Positions 1-8,371 of a stretch of 64,000 nucleotides of DNA are shown here, one piece after another. The number at the start of each line of letters is the position of its first letter. Position 1 is the stretch's first letter. The notes beneath the pieces are model-generated. The model was not told where the DNA came from, ran no database searches, and was given only the letters and a program-made list of their open reading frames with translations. Origin of the DNA: Bin80 sp965215475 (lineage in GTDB: Bacteria > Bacteroidota > Rhodothermia > Rhodothermales > Bin80); contig OZ244061.1 in the NCBI GenBank assembly GCA_965215475.1, positions 2,294,001 through 2,358,000 on the forward strand. The letters are read 5' to 3'. A program made the position numbers and the translations under genes.

Positions 1-2043
1 CAGTTCTCCCAGAGCTTTCTGTTCGTCAATTTCCTGAATCTGGGTCCGGTGGTCTATGAGCGCATCTAAGAGTTTCAATCGATCCGAAATGGATGCAGGA
101 AGATTTTTGGAGGCTTGTTTCAGTTCTTTTAAAGCAGCTCTATAGGGGCCGCTCAGCCAGCGGAAAAATGAGGTTTTGCGTCTAGAGATCTCGCGCTTCT
201 CCGCGTTCCAATCTCGCTCAAAAGCACTTGGGATCACAGAAGCTTCGAGTTCAGTACGGACCGTCTGCTCTTTTTGTATTGCTTCAAATAACCGTTGCAA
301 TTTTTCACAATGGCGAATGACATCTTCTTTTTCCACTAGCCGATCTATATCCGTAGGCTTATTCTCCATGGATTGGATCAACCGGAGTACCTTGTCAACA
401 AAAATTAATCCTTTCTCTTTCGGAATACTTAATGCCTTGCATGAATGATCAAGGCAGATCATTAGCTCACGAAGATGCTGCTGGAATTGGGTGAGGTGAT
501 CCATAAGGCGGTCGCGGTCCATCGGAGTCATTTTACGGTTTGCTCCTCGCCAGTCGTGAGATCCTTCAGGTCCATAGATCTCTGTTAGCTCCGCGAGTTG
601 TTCGACCTCTTTTCGTGCTGACTGCGCGACGTCTGGGCTCCAGGTTGCCGTTTCTTCTATGTGGTAGTTTGGTCTCGGCAGATCTGGATGTGCCATTAAC
701 CTGGTTAGTTGGCCGATAATGTTGTAGGGGGTTTGTCCGCTTATCTCATCGATGGTATGAAGCTGTTTGGATAATTCGTTCAACTCATCTCTCACGGTCT
801 TCAAGCGCTCGTACTGAGAGTCGTCCCCCGGTCGAGGTGGTCCCAAGTTCAACGTTTCCCCAAGATTATGATAGATCGCTTTTTTCTGGGCTTTGGTAGA
901 GTGCATTTCTAGGCACAGGGGGCCAAGCCCACATGCTTCCAGCCGATCATGCACGACATCAAGCGCTGCTCGTTTTTCTGCTACAAACAACACGTTCTGA
1001 TGGTCACGAACCGATACCGCAATGATGTTCGCGATGGTTTGTGACTTTCCGGTTCCGGGTGGTCCTTGAACGATCATATTTCGGCCATCTCGTACCGCCG
1101 CAATGACGCGAGTCTGCGACGCATCAGCTTCCATGATATGTCCCAGGTCCTGAGGGTTCAAATATCGATCGTCAAGATTCTCATCTGGGTCAAACAGTGG
1201 AGAAGCATCACCAAAGCCCCCACACAATAGCTGCTGCATCAAATCGTTCGGCTCTGCATGATCCAAATCTCTGGACATGAGAAACTTCCCAGATGAATAG
1301 AATCCCAACTGGATCGTGTCCGCATATACACTCCAGTTTTCACGAGCACTGACCATGCGATTTACCGGTCGGTAATACTCAGATGGTACCCACTCTTCTC
1401 CCTCTGGCCACGGTGGTAGCCTGAGATCAAAATCGCTTTTGAGAAAAGCATCAAAGGAATGATTGGGTTCCAGGTCCTGATCTCGTAGTAGAAGTTTGAA
1501 ATTGTCTTTTACTCCTTCACGTATTAACTCGACGGGGAGTAGGATAAGTGGAGCAAAGCGTTCGATACTGGAAGAAGAACTCTCGAACCAACGCACGAAA
1601 CCCAAAGCGAGGAAAAGAGGATTGGCACCCTGTTCTTCCAGAGAGCTGTTTGAATCACGATAGAGCTGTAGAAGGCGCTTGTGCAGGGCATCCTTGGTCA
1701 GACGAGTCTGCAGGTTACGATCTGTATGTTTTGCACTGGGAGGGGGTGGGTCTGGAATAAAGATGTTTTCCATGATTTCAGGTTCCTCATATCCGTCTCT
1801 GGAATGAGTGAACTGCATCTTTTTCTTTTTATGGACCAGCAATTGAAACACTTCATCGGATCGCTCTTCAATGATATCAAGGTGTTTGCCACGATTTTTT
1901 CCGATGGGAGAATGGATGAGACGATTCCTCTTGCTAGTGTCAATAAGACGCTCTTTGAGAGATTTAATTGCTTGACTCCAACCCTTCGGGGGTGGAGAGA
2001 TATTCGGAAGCCCCTGTGAGCCTTCCATCTGTACATCATTCAT
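1..2043 (-). CDS. DUF4011/AAA helicase-like protein, N-terminal part (runs off the left edge)
   Basis: The minus-strand frame is open from an ATG at 2043 to base 1, so 681 codons are visible and the C-terminus lies outside the window. The N-terminus has the DUF4011 signature (residues about 20-40, with SLKERLIDTSKRNRLIH), followed by a spacer with a proline run. A Walker A motif, GPPGTGKSQT, lies at about residues 327-336. This is the layout of large superfamily-1 DNA2/UPF1-like ATPases annotated as DUF4011 or AAA-domain helicases, whose helicase motifs II-VI and any nuclease or DUF3320 part come later. Such proteins are often found in accessory and defence regions, but no partner is visible here. 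It follows the amylase gene by 45 bases on the same strand. Role inferred: ATP-dependent nucleic-acid remodelling. I am confident of the frame and P-loop, less so of the biological role. Confidence 0.85.
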   Translation of the reverse strand, partial: MNDVQMEGSQGLPNISPPPKGWSQAIKSLKERLIDTSKRNRLIHSPIGKNRGKHLDIIEERSDEVFQLLVHKKKKMQFTHSRDGYEEPEIMENIFIPDPPPPSAKHTDRNLQTRLTKDALHKRLLQLYRDSNSSLEEQGANPLFLALGFVRWFESSSSSIERFAPLILLPVELIREGVKDNFKLLLRDQDLEPNHSFDAFLKSDFDLRLPPWPEGEEWVPSEYYRPVNRMVSARENWSVYADTIQLGFYSSGKFLMSRDLDHAEPNDLMQQLLCGGFGDASPLFDPDENLDDRYLNPQDLGHIMEADASQTRVIAAVRDGRNMIVQGPPGTGKSQTIANIIAVSVRDHQNVLFVAEKRAALDVVHDRLEACGLGPLCLEMHSTKAQKKAIYHNLGETLNLGPPRPGDDSQYERLKTVRDELNELSKQLHTIDEISGQTPYNIIGQLTRLMAHPDLPRPNYHIEETATWSPDVAQSARKEVEQLAELTEIYGPEGSHDWRGANRKMTPMDRDRLMDHLTQFQQHLRELMICLDHSCKALSIPKEKGLIFVDKVLRLIQSMENKPTDIDRLVEKEDVIRHCEKLQRLFEAIQKEQTVRTELEASVIPSAFERDWNAEKREISRRKTSFFRWLSGPYRAALKELKQASKNLPASISDRLKLLDALIDHRTQIQEIDEQKALGEL

Positions 2044-2088
2044 GGAGTATTTCGATTGGCATAGAGAGATATTTGGTCAGACCAGAGT

Positions 2089-3939
2089 TTACCTTGACAA
2101 ATATATACGGGCGGAAAGTGGTGGAAGCGTTAGTGGAGTTCCTACTTCTGCTGAACCGGCCGGGTAGATTTGTCGGTAACTCCCTTGCGGTAGATCTATT
2201 TGGTGTATTTCATCTGAAGCATTAAAAACGACCAGTGCATGTTGGTCACCGAAACGCCGTTCATAAACAAGCACCCGGCGCTCATCATCCACGGTAAGCC
2301 ACTTGATTGCTCCGTCAATAAACAGTTGCTGGTTTGCCTTGCGGAGTGTAATCAGTTCTCGGTAGAGACCGGTTAATTGATGATCGGCCGAGACCACATC
2401 AGGCCGTCTTTCCAGTCCCAATGGGTGCGCATGTTCATCCTCAAAGTTATAATCGGACCACAAGAGCGGTTTTCGTGCATCTGGATCATCTCCACCCCAC
2501 ATCCCCATCTCATCCCCATTCCAAATATGAGGGGCTCCAGGCCAGGTGAACTGTTGTACGAGAATCAATTCCTGGATTGCACGAGTTCTTGTATCAGGGC
2601 GATTTACCTTGAAGTGAGGATTGCCTCTAGGGTGCTGATTATACTTATAGAGTGCCGGGTTATATATGCTGGTACTGATTCGGGGAGTATCATGGCTGGC
2701 GGCCAGATTCATCATGGCATTCCAGAAGCGCTGTGAGATCCCCACCATGATAGAATCCAGATGTGCGACATATTCGGATGCGCTTAGATTTGGAGGAGCC
2801 TGTGCAAAAAAGCTACGCGTCGGCATATACCAGCGATAGTTCATCACGGCATCAAATAAATCTCCCTGTACCCAGGGTATCGGGTCGGCCATTCGATGTG
2901 GCCATGAATCCCACCAAACCTCCCCAACGAGATAGGCTTCTGGGTTGATCCTCCGAACAAATTCACGATAGTCTCGCCAGAATCCAAGTGGAACCATCTC
3001 TGCGACATCCAACCTGAATCCATCCAATCCATCTTCAGGATCTCCATCACTATTTGGATCCAGCCACCTTCGGGTAACATTATAGATATGAGCTTTAGGG
3101 CCGGGGTGGAGATCTCCTTCATGTGCCCCATGGATATGATCCTGGGGAACATCTATTTTTGCCAGTTCGGGCAATGATTTTACTCCCACCCATCCGTCGT
3201 ACGAAAACTCATTTGTGTCGGGCGTTGCCGGATCGTCAAACTGGTTGATATCATACCAATCTGCAAATGCAGATTCTTGTTGATTCTCCAAGATATCTTC
3301 CCATGCCCAGAATCGTACCCCTGTATGATTCCAAGAAAAATCCAGAATGATTCGCATGTCTCTGGAATGCACCTCTTGAATCAGTACGAGAAAGAGACTG
3401 TCTGCCGCGGTCCATTGCCATGTATCTGGGTCCAGAGGGTCCTCTGACTCGATCATCTCTCGGTCGCCGACAGGATCAGGTCCAAAATTCCGGTCTACAT
3501 GGCGGTAGTGTCGTGCATCGAACTTATGTAGTGACGGAGCATCATTGATTGGATTCAAATAAAGTGCGTTGACCCCCAATTCTTTTAAATAGTCCAGCTT
3601 CTCCAAGATTCCCTGCAAGTCCCCGCCATAGCGACGCCATTGCACGGCAGTATAAAAGTCTTTTTCATTCTCAATGGCCCAGTCGTCTAGTTTATACCAG
3701 TCATGAGTCCATGGAGTAGGGGTCCAGTTGTCTGGCTGGGAATCAAACCAGAACCCGCGTATATCCCTTGGTGTGGGATCATTCGAAGAATCTCCATTCC
3801 GGAATCTTTCAACAAATATTTGATACCATATCGCCTCATCTGACCAAGATGGAGGATCATGAACCAGAGTTTGTGCCCACAGCGGGGTAGCAATAAAAAT
3901 CAGAAGTAAAAAGCTAGCGTAAATACGCATCGGTACCAT
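2089..3939 (-). CDS. Secreted alpha-amylase family (GH13) glycoside hydrolase
   Basis: 616 residues. A signal peptide is visible (MRIYASFLLLIF... ending near PLWAQ, residue 23), so it is exported. All GH13 conserved regions are present: ILDFSWNHTG (region I, about 198-207), DGFRLDVAE (region II, nucleophile Asp311), VGEVWW (region III, acid/base Glu340) and SHDTPR (region IV, Asp417). A C-terminal beta-sandwich (domain C) ends the protein. It should hydrolyse alpha-1,4-glucans such as starch or maltodextrins in the periplasm or outside; the exact specificity (amylase, neopullulanase, cyclomaltodextrinase) cannot be set from sequence alone. Translation may begin at the listed ATG or at the second ATG (3930), which leads directly into the signal peptide. 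Either start overlaps the 3' end of the upstream cupin gene, suggesting cotranscription. Confidence 0.93.
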   Translation of the reverse strand: MVPMRIYASFLLLIFIATPLWAQTLVHDPPSWSDEAIWYQIFVERFRNGDSSNDPTPRDIRGFWFDSQPDNWTPTPWTHDWYKLDDWAIENEKDFYTAVQWRRYGGDLQGILEKLDYLKELGVNALYLNPINDAPSLHKFDARHYRHVDRNFGPDPVGDREMIESEDPLDPDTWQWTAADSLFLVLIQEVHSRDMRIILDFSWNHTGVRFWAWEDILENQQESAFADWYDINQFDDPATPDTNEFSYDGWVGVKSLPELAKIDVPQDHIHGAHEGDLHPGPKAHIYNVTRRWLDPNSDGDPEDGLDGFRLDVAEMVPLGFWRDYREFVRRINPEAYLVGEVWWDSWPHRMADPIPWVQGDLFDAVMNYRWYMPTRSFFAQAPPNLSASEYVAHLDSIMVGISQRFWNAMMNLAASHDTPRISTSIYNPALYKYNQHPRGNPHFKVNRPDTRTRAIQELILVQQFTWPGAPHIWNGDEMGMWGGDDPDARKPLLWSDYNFEDEHAHPLGLERRPDVVSADHQLTGLYRELITLRKANQQLFIDGAIKWLTVDDERRVLVYERRFGDQHALVVFNASDEIHQIDLPQGSYRQIYPAGSAEVGTPLTLPPLSARIYLSR

Positions 3940-4279
3940 CTAACCAGTCCTGTCGGGGAGGGCAGAACACATCTACATCGAGTGTGTCTTCCAGAGCGAC
4001 AGCTTTGTGAGGCAGAGAAGAAGGGATGACCAAAACCTCTCCCTCATGCACAACGACTTCCTGTTCTTCATTCTCTCCAAGCCAAAATTTCAGTGCACCA
4101 GAAAGAACGTAGGTGATCTGTTCATTATCATGTGAATGCCGCGGCACTACACTATCTTTGTCTAGATAGACGTGTGTGATCATGATTCGCTCACCGGTAA
4201 TGATGCGCCGTCCAAGACCCGCCTTGATCTCATCAATCGGCATGTCATCCCATCGATGCAGTGTTGCATGTTTATTCAT
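3914..4279 (-). CDS. Small cupin-domain protein
   Basis: About 121 residues from the ATG at 4279; an in-frame ATG at 4354 would add 25 residues that do not look like cupin sequence, so the shorter start is preferred. The two cupin motifs are clear: motif 1 with HSHDNEQITYVLSG and motif 2 with VLVIPSSLPHKA, giving the His/Glu metal-binding set of a single-domain Cupin_2 fold. The substrate is unknown. The 3' end overlaps the start of the amylase gene, so the two may form one transcription unit; a sensing or epimerase-like role in sugar metabolism is only a guess. No signal peptide, so cytoplasmic. Confidence 0.8.
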   Translation of the reverse strand: MNKHATLHRWDDMPIDEIKAGLGRRIITGERIMITHVYLDKDSVVPRHSHDNEQITYVLSGALKFWLGENEEQEVVVHEGEVLVIPSSLPHKAVALEDTLDVDVFCPPRQDWLDGTDAYLR

Positions 4280-4639
4280 ACTTACGGTCGGAATGGTGGA
4301 GAAATGTTCGAATGTTTTTGCCTTAAAGATAATGTCAGCTGATCGCTCTAGCAAATTAGACGAAATAGAGGATTCTCGTTTTCCGTCGGGACGGGTAGCG
4401 GGTTCAACTCGGGGATCTTTGATCGGGATATAAAACTCTATTTAGCTGTACACTAGTGATCATCTAGCATCCTGAAAATCGGGAATGGAATATGGGGAAA
4501 GACGAGCCATGAGTTTCTCATAATTTAGATTGAGATTAAACAAGGTGATCATTCAATTCAAATAGAGAAAATTTGCCGGGATGATCTACTCCATGGCTGT
4601 TATTATATTTCGGGAGTTTCCTCATCAGATATTGAAATC
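4280..4639. promoter_or_regulatory. Divergent intergenic region between cupin and amidohydrolase genes
   Basis: About 360 bases lie between the start of the cupin gene (minus) and the start of the amidohydrolase gene (plus), so promoters for both must be here. The stretch is AT-rich towards 4440-4620. I see no recognisable riboswitch, tRNA or coding sequence. Confidence 0.4.
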
Positions 4640-6349
4640 ATGAAGTTCATTTCGATACAAAACGGTCTAATCTTATTGTCTGCTTTTATCCTTTTTGGAT
4701 GTTATGGTAGAGAATCGGCAAGACTTGTGTTGACCAATGGTAAGATTGTGACGGTCGATCCATCTTTGCCTGAGGTAGAAGCCCTAGCCGTAGGCGGAGA
4801 TACGATCATGGCGGTCGGCACTACTGAAGAAATTACAGCATATATCGGAGCCGAAACCGAGGTGATAGACCTAGAAGGTAAATTAGCCATTCCTGGTTTT
4901 ATCGAAGGGCATGGGCATTTCCTGAGCCTAGGAGAAGCCAAGATGATTCTTGATTTGACAACAACCTCGAGTTGGGAAGAAATTGTCACTATGGTTGAGG
5001 AAGCGGTCATGGATGCGGAGCCTGGCGAATGGATCACTGGTCGCGGATGGCACCAGGAAAAATGGGACTCTATTCCAGCAGGGACGGTCGAAGGAGTTCC
5101 CACGCACCATCGTCTGAGTGAGGTATCTTCTGAGAATCCGGTTCTCCTACGCCACGCCAGCGGTCATGCCGCATTTGCGAATAGGGCCGCAATGGACGCC
5201 GCAGGAATCAGTCCAGAAACACCTAATCCGGCGGGAGGAGAGCTCGTGCGCGATATGCGTGGAGAATTAACAGGACTCTTGCGGGAGACGGCGGAAGATC
5301 TTGTAGGGGCTGCATTGGAGAAATCAAGGGAGAGTATGAGTGCCACTGAATTGGATCAGGAGCTGCGCACAATGGCACGATTAGCTGCTCAAGAAGCCTT
5401 GAATCATGGGATTACCTCGTTTCATGATGCAGGTGTGAGTTTTAGTACGGTAGACTTTTTTCGGAAGTTGGCAGATGAGGGAAGCCTTCCGGTTCGCCTA
5501 TACGTAATGATTCGCTCGAACAGCATAGAGTTGACCAATCGAATTTCTTCGTATCGGATGATTGGATATGGGAATCAGCATCTGACAGTACGAAGTATCA
5601 AACGCTCAATCGATGGAGCCTTGGGCTCTCACGGTGCTTGGTTGCTGGCGCCCTATACCGATATGCCTGGATCAAGAGGACTTGAAACGGTTGCAGTGGA
5701 AGAAATTTATGCAACTGCAGAAGTCGCAAAAGCTCACGACTTTCAACTCAATATCCATGCCATTGGGGATCGCGCGAACCGCGTGGTTCTTGATATTTAT
5801 GAGTCATTCTACGGATCAGAGAATGAGGATTTACGGTGGCGTATTGAGCACGCCCAACACCTCCATCCGGATGACATTCCCCGGTTTGGTAGTCTAGCGG
5901 TCATTGCATCTATGCAGGGGATACATGCCATAAGTGATGCTCCATGGGTGTATCGCCGCCTAGGTGAAGAAAGAGCTGCGAGCGGTGCATATCGCTGGCA
6001 AACATTATGGCAGACAGGAGCAGTCGTAACGAATGGAACCGATACTCCCGTGGAGTTGATTGACCCCATTGCAAATTATCATGCAACCGTGACACGTAGG
6101 TTAGCAGATGGCTCTGTTTTTTATCCAGAGGAACGACTCTCCAGAGAACAGGCACTACAGTCATATACACTCAATAATGCTTATGCTGCTTTTGAGGAAG
6201 AAATCAAAGGATCAATCGTTCCGGGTAAGCTGGCCGATATTACCGTGCTATCAAAAGATATTCTGACGATCCCTGACGAAGAGATTCTCTCGACAGAGGT
6301 ACTCTATACGATAATTGGAGGTAATATTCTATACCAAAAGAGCCCTTAA
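4640..6349 (+). CDS. Amidohydrolase family 3 (YtcJ-like) lipoprotein
   Basis: 569 residues. The N-terminus is a lipoprotein signal peptide with lipobox ILFGC (Cys21), so the protein is probably anchored in a membrane facing the periplasm. The amidohydrolase_3 fold is shown by the early beta segment (LTNGKIVTVD), the first metal site EGHGH (His91, His93), the later NIHAIGDRAN and RIEHAQHL histidine motifs, TNGTDTP, and the closing KLADITVL segment. Family members hydrolyse C-N bonds in amides or cyclic amides; the substrate cannot be named. Monocistronic; its stop codon lies inside a 47-bp repeat that recurs at 12529-12575, and an IS630 copy sits 42 bases downstream. Confidence 0.92.
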   Translation: MKFISIQNGLILLSAFILFGCYGRESARLVLTNGKIVTVDPSLPEVEALAVGGDTIMAVGTTEEITAYIGAETEVIDLEGKLAIPGFIEGHGHFLSLGEAKMILDLTTTSSWEEIVTMVEEAVMDAEPGEWITGRGWHQEKWDSIPAGTVEGVPTHHRLSEVSSENPVLLRHASGHAAFANRAAMDAAGISPETPNPAGGELVRDMRGELTGLLRETAEDLVGAALEKSRESMSATELDQELRTMARLAAQEALNHGITSFHDAGVSFSTVDFFRKLADEGSLPVRLYVMIRSNSIELTNRISSYRMIGYGNQHLTVRSIKRSIDGALGSHGAWLLAPYTDMPGSRGLETVAVEEIYATAEVAKAHDFQLNIHAIGDRANRVVLDIYESFYGSENEDLRWRIEHAQHLHPDDIPRFGSLAVIASMQGIHAISDAPWVYRRLGEERAASGAYRWQTLWQTGAVVTNGTDTPVELIDPIANYHATVTRRLADGSVFYPEERLSREQALQSYTLNNAYAAFEEEIKGSIVPGKLADITVLSKDILTIPDEEILSTEVLYTIIGGNILYQKSP

Positions 6350-6390
6350 TTAAGGATTCATTCGGTGCGTTCTTTCATCTGAATACACAT
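6344..6390 (+). repeat. 47-bp hairpin repeat, copy A
   Basis: This stretch matches 12529-12575 read on the other strand with one internal mismatch and slight divergence at the outer end. Both copies carry a potential stem (ATTCGG paired with YGAAT plus loop bases); the single internal difference (T here, C in the other copy) keeps the pair as G-U instead of G-C. It overlaps the amidohydrolase stop codon, so it could act as a transcript end or as a REP-like element. It is cut short by the IS630 insertion site at 6390. Confidence 0.7.
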
Positions 6391-6465
6391 AGTGTCATGT
6401 CATACTTGATATGTCGCATTTATTTTGTATATTTCATGTTTAATAATAACGATCTTTATGCTAAC

Positions 6466-6918
6466 ATGAAACGTTACACTGTACATTTGGAGGCAGATGA
6501 GCGTGCGGAGTTAGAGGCGGTCACAAGAAAGGGATCGCATCGTTCCCAGAAGGTGATCAACGCGTTAGTGTTGCTTAATTGCGACAAGGGTAATCTCAAC
6601 GAGTCCTATAAAACTGGCGCAGAAATCGCCGGGGTATTGCGCATTAGCATGCGCAGAGTTGATCGGATCAAGAAGCGGTTTGTAGAGGATGGTCTGGAGG
6701 TGGCTCTTGGGAATCGGCAGGGGCATCGTGCAACGTACATTCGCAAGGCGGACGGCGACTTTGAAGCACATCTAGTTGCACTGAGTTGCGGTCCCCCACC
6801 CGATGGACATTCACAATGGTCGCTTCGCCTATTGGCGGACCGAGTCGTTGAACTGGGGTACATTGAACGCGTCTCTCACGAGACGATACGGCGCGTTCTA
6901 AAAAAAAAACGATCTTAA
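6466..6918 (+). pseudogene. IS630 transposase, N-terminal part
   Basis: From the ATG at 6466 (MKRYTVHL) the frame encodes the helix-turn-helix DNA-binding half of an IS630 transposase: GAEIAGVLRISMRRVDRIKK is a typical first HTH and HSQWSLRLLADRVVELGY the second. An earlier in-frame ATG at 6397 lies within the terminal repeat and is unlikely. The frame ends at a run of adenines (6900-6909) with LKKKRS and a stop. Removing one A from the run restores the frame into the catalytic part, so this is either a point frameshift or a slippage site. It is one gene with the following entry. Confidence 0.85.
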
Positions 6919-7606
6919 GCCATGGCGACGTGTTGGCTGGGTGATTCCGCCACAAAATAATGCGAACTTCGTAGCAGCAATGGAGCGTGTGCTTGACCTT
7001 TATCGATGTTCCTACCATCCAACGAATCCCGTGATTTGCATGGATGAGACTCCACGCCAGTTGATCGGCGAAACGCGGAGGGCCATTCCGACAGCTCCGG
7101 GGAGACCAGCCAGGTATGACGATGAATCCCGTCATCTTGGTACTTGCAATGTGTTCATGGCCACGGAACCACTCGTTGGTTGGCGCTTCACCAAGGTGAC
7201 CGAACGTAGGACTAAAACGGATTGGGCTCACTTTGTGCACGAGATTGCTCAACAATTCCCTGATGCCATCCGAATCATTCTGGTGATGAATAATCTCAAT
7301 ACACATCGCCCAGGTGCACTCTACGATCCCTTTGAACCCGCTCAGGCGAAAGCATTATGGGATCACTTTGAATTCGTTTATACTCCAAAACACGGCAGTT
7401 GGCGGAATGTCGCCGAAGTCGAAATCAATGTAATGGTACGACAGTGCCTTCATCGCCGTATTGATTCCATTGATACACTGCGTAGAGACGTTGCCGCATG
7501 GCAGGCGGCAAGAGATCAAATAAAAGGAAAAGTTGAATGGCAGTTCACCACAGACGACGCACGGATAAAATTAAAACAGTTATATCCGACATTTGATATG
7601 ACATGA
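6911..7606 (+). pseudogene. IS630 transposase, catalytic part (frameshifted, Asp lost)
   Basis: The frame continues from the A-run at 6900-6909 (DLKPWRRVGW...) to a stop inside the right terminal repeat. It holds the DDE domain: the first Asp in CMDET and the third acidic residue in SWRNVAEVE. In the usual second motif, VMDNLNTH, the Asp is replaced by Asn (VMNNLNTH), which should abolish catalysis. Together with the frameshift this points to an inactive copy. The stop codon lies within the terminal inverted repeat, a compact arrangement common in this family. Confidence 0.85.
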
Positions 7607-7750
7607 CACTAGGTACGATACAGTCACCCCATCGGAAACCCTAAACCTCTAGGGGAAGTACCCGTAACCAAATTAAAAACAGATATGTCTCTCCGTTTTT
7701 CAAATGATGGGCCAGAATTCCCGGGTGACCTAGTCGACTCCTATTGAAGG

Positions 7751-8203
7751 GTGAGGTGTTTTTTCTGCGGTTCGGGAATCGGAAGGCCGGAATTGCCAGA
7801 TTTCAGGGGATTGGTTGAGCAGACGTACAAAAGACTCTCGATGGATATGTCGAAGTCAGAGGAAATAGTGTTCAAAGCTGGGCGGTATGAAGAAGCTCTG
7901 GGATCGCTCAGACAACGGCTGGCAGATCCTGAGAGGGTTTACGCGATCGGTTTCGGATCTCTGCTCGCTGTATCCACTTCTGCATGCCTTGATCATCGCT
8001 GCACCATCCTCCGCCTTGCCCGGGATTTGAATAACCGGATTATAATTATAGTGGTGACGACCAATTTTGACAATCTGCTTGAAAGGGCTACAGCAACCCT
8101 TAATGACAATGATTGCCTAAAGGAAATCAGTTATACTGACCAAGCATTGCCAGCGCCCGGCAGTTCCGATTCTACGGGCATCGTGTATATAGTATGCGTC
8201 TAG
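7751..8203 (+). pseudogene. SIR2-like domain fragment
   Basis: 150 codons beginning at GTG. The sequence FCGSGIGRPELPDFRGLV matches the NAD-binding Gly-rich start of SIR2-like domains (normally GAG-S...LPDF..L), and VTTNFDNLLERA matches the following Rossmann core TNFD motif; ALPAPGSSDSTGIVYI fits the segment that usually leads to a catalytic His (Y-[IL]-HG), but the frame is lost just before it. The N-terminus is also missing: a stop precedes the GTG by one codon. Full-length relatives are NAD-hydrolysing or deacetylase-like enzymes, several of them in anti-phage systems. Lying between two dead insertion sequences, it is best read as a remnant of a larger defence-type gene. Confidence 0.6.
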
Positions 8204-8360
8204 AAAATGTTCATTTGCGAATTTTGTTCGGTGGTTGCTCCAGGCGCAATGACATTATGCAGCCACATTTGGTAAAATATTGACGGAATTGATCCTGCCA
8301 GAGACGACTGAGATCACGAAATGACGTTCTTTTCTTCCCCACTCGTCTCGATTGGACGCA

Positions 8361-8371
8361 CCTCTGTGATC
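8361..8371 (+). repeat. 11-bp target-site duplication, left copy (IS4 element)
   Basis: CCTCTGTGATC here is repeated exactly at 9814-9824, directly outside both ends of the IS4-family element. A length of 10-13 bp is typical of IS4/IS231-type insertions. The perfect match suggests that the insertion is fairly recent. Confidence 0.9.

Larger units (their letters stand above)
6392..7609 (+). mobile_element. IS630-family insertion sequence (1,218 bp, decayed)
   Basis: The ends are inverted repeats: GTGTCATGTCATA at 6392 and its complement ending at 7609, with weaker similarity further in. Both ends are flanked by TA (6390-6391 and 7610-7611), the target duplication typical of the IS630/Tc1 group. 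Inside is a two-part transposase. The frameshift and a lost catalytic Asp (see the ORF entries) suggest that this copy cannot transpose by itself. Confidence 0.92.
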
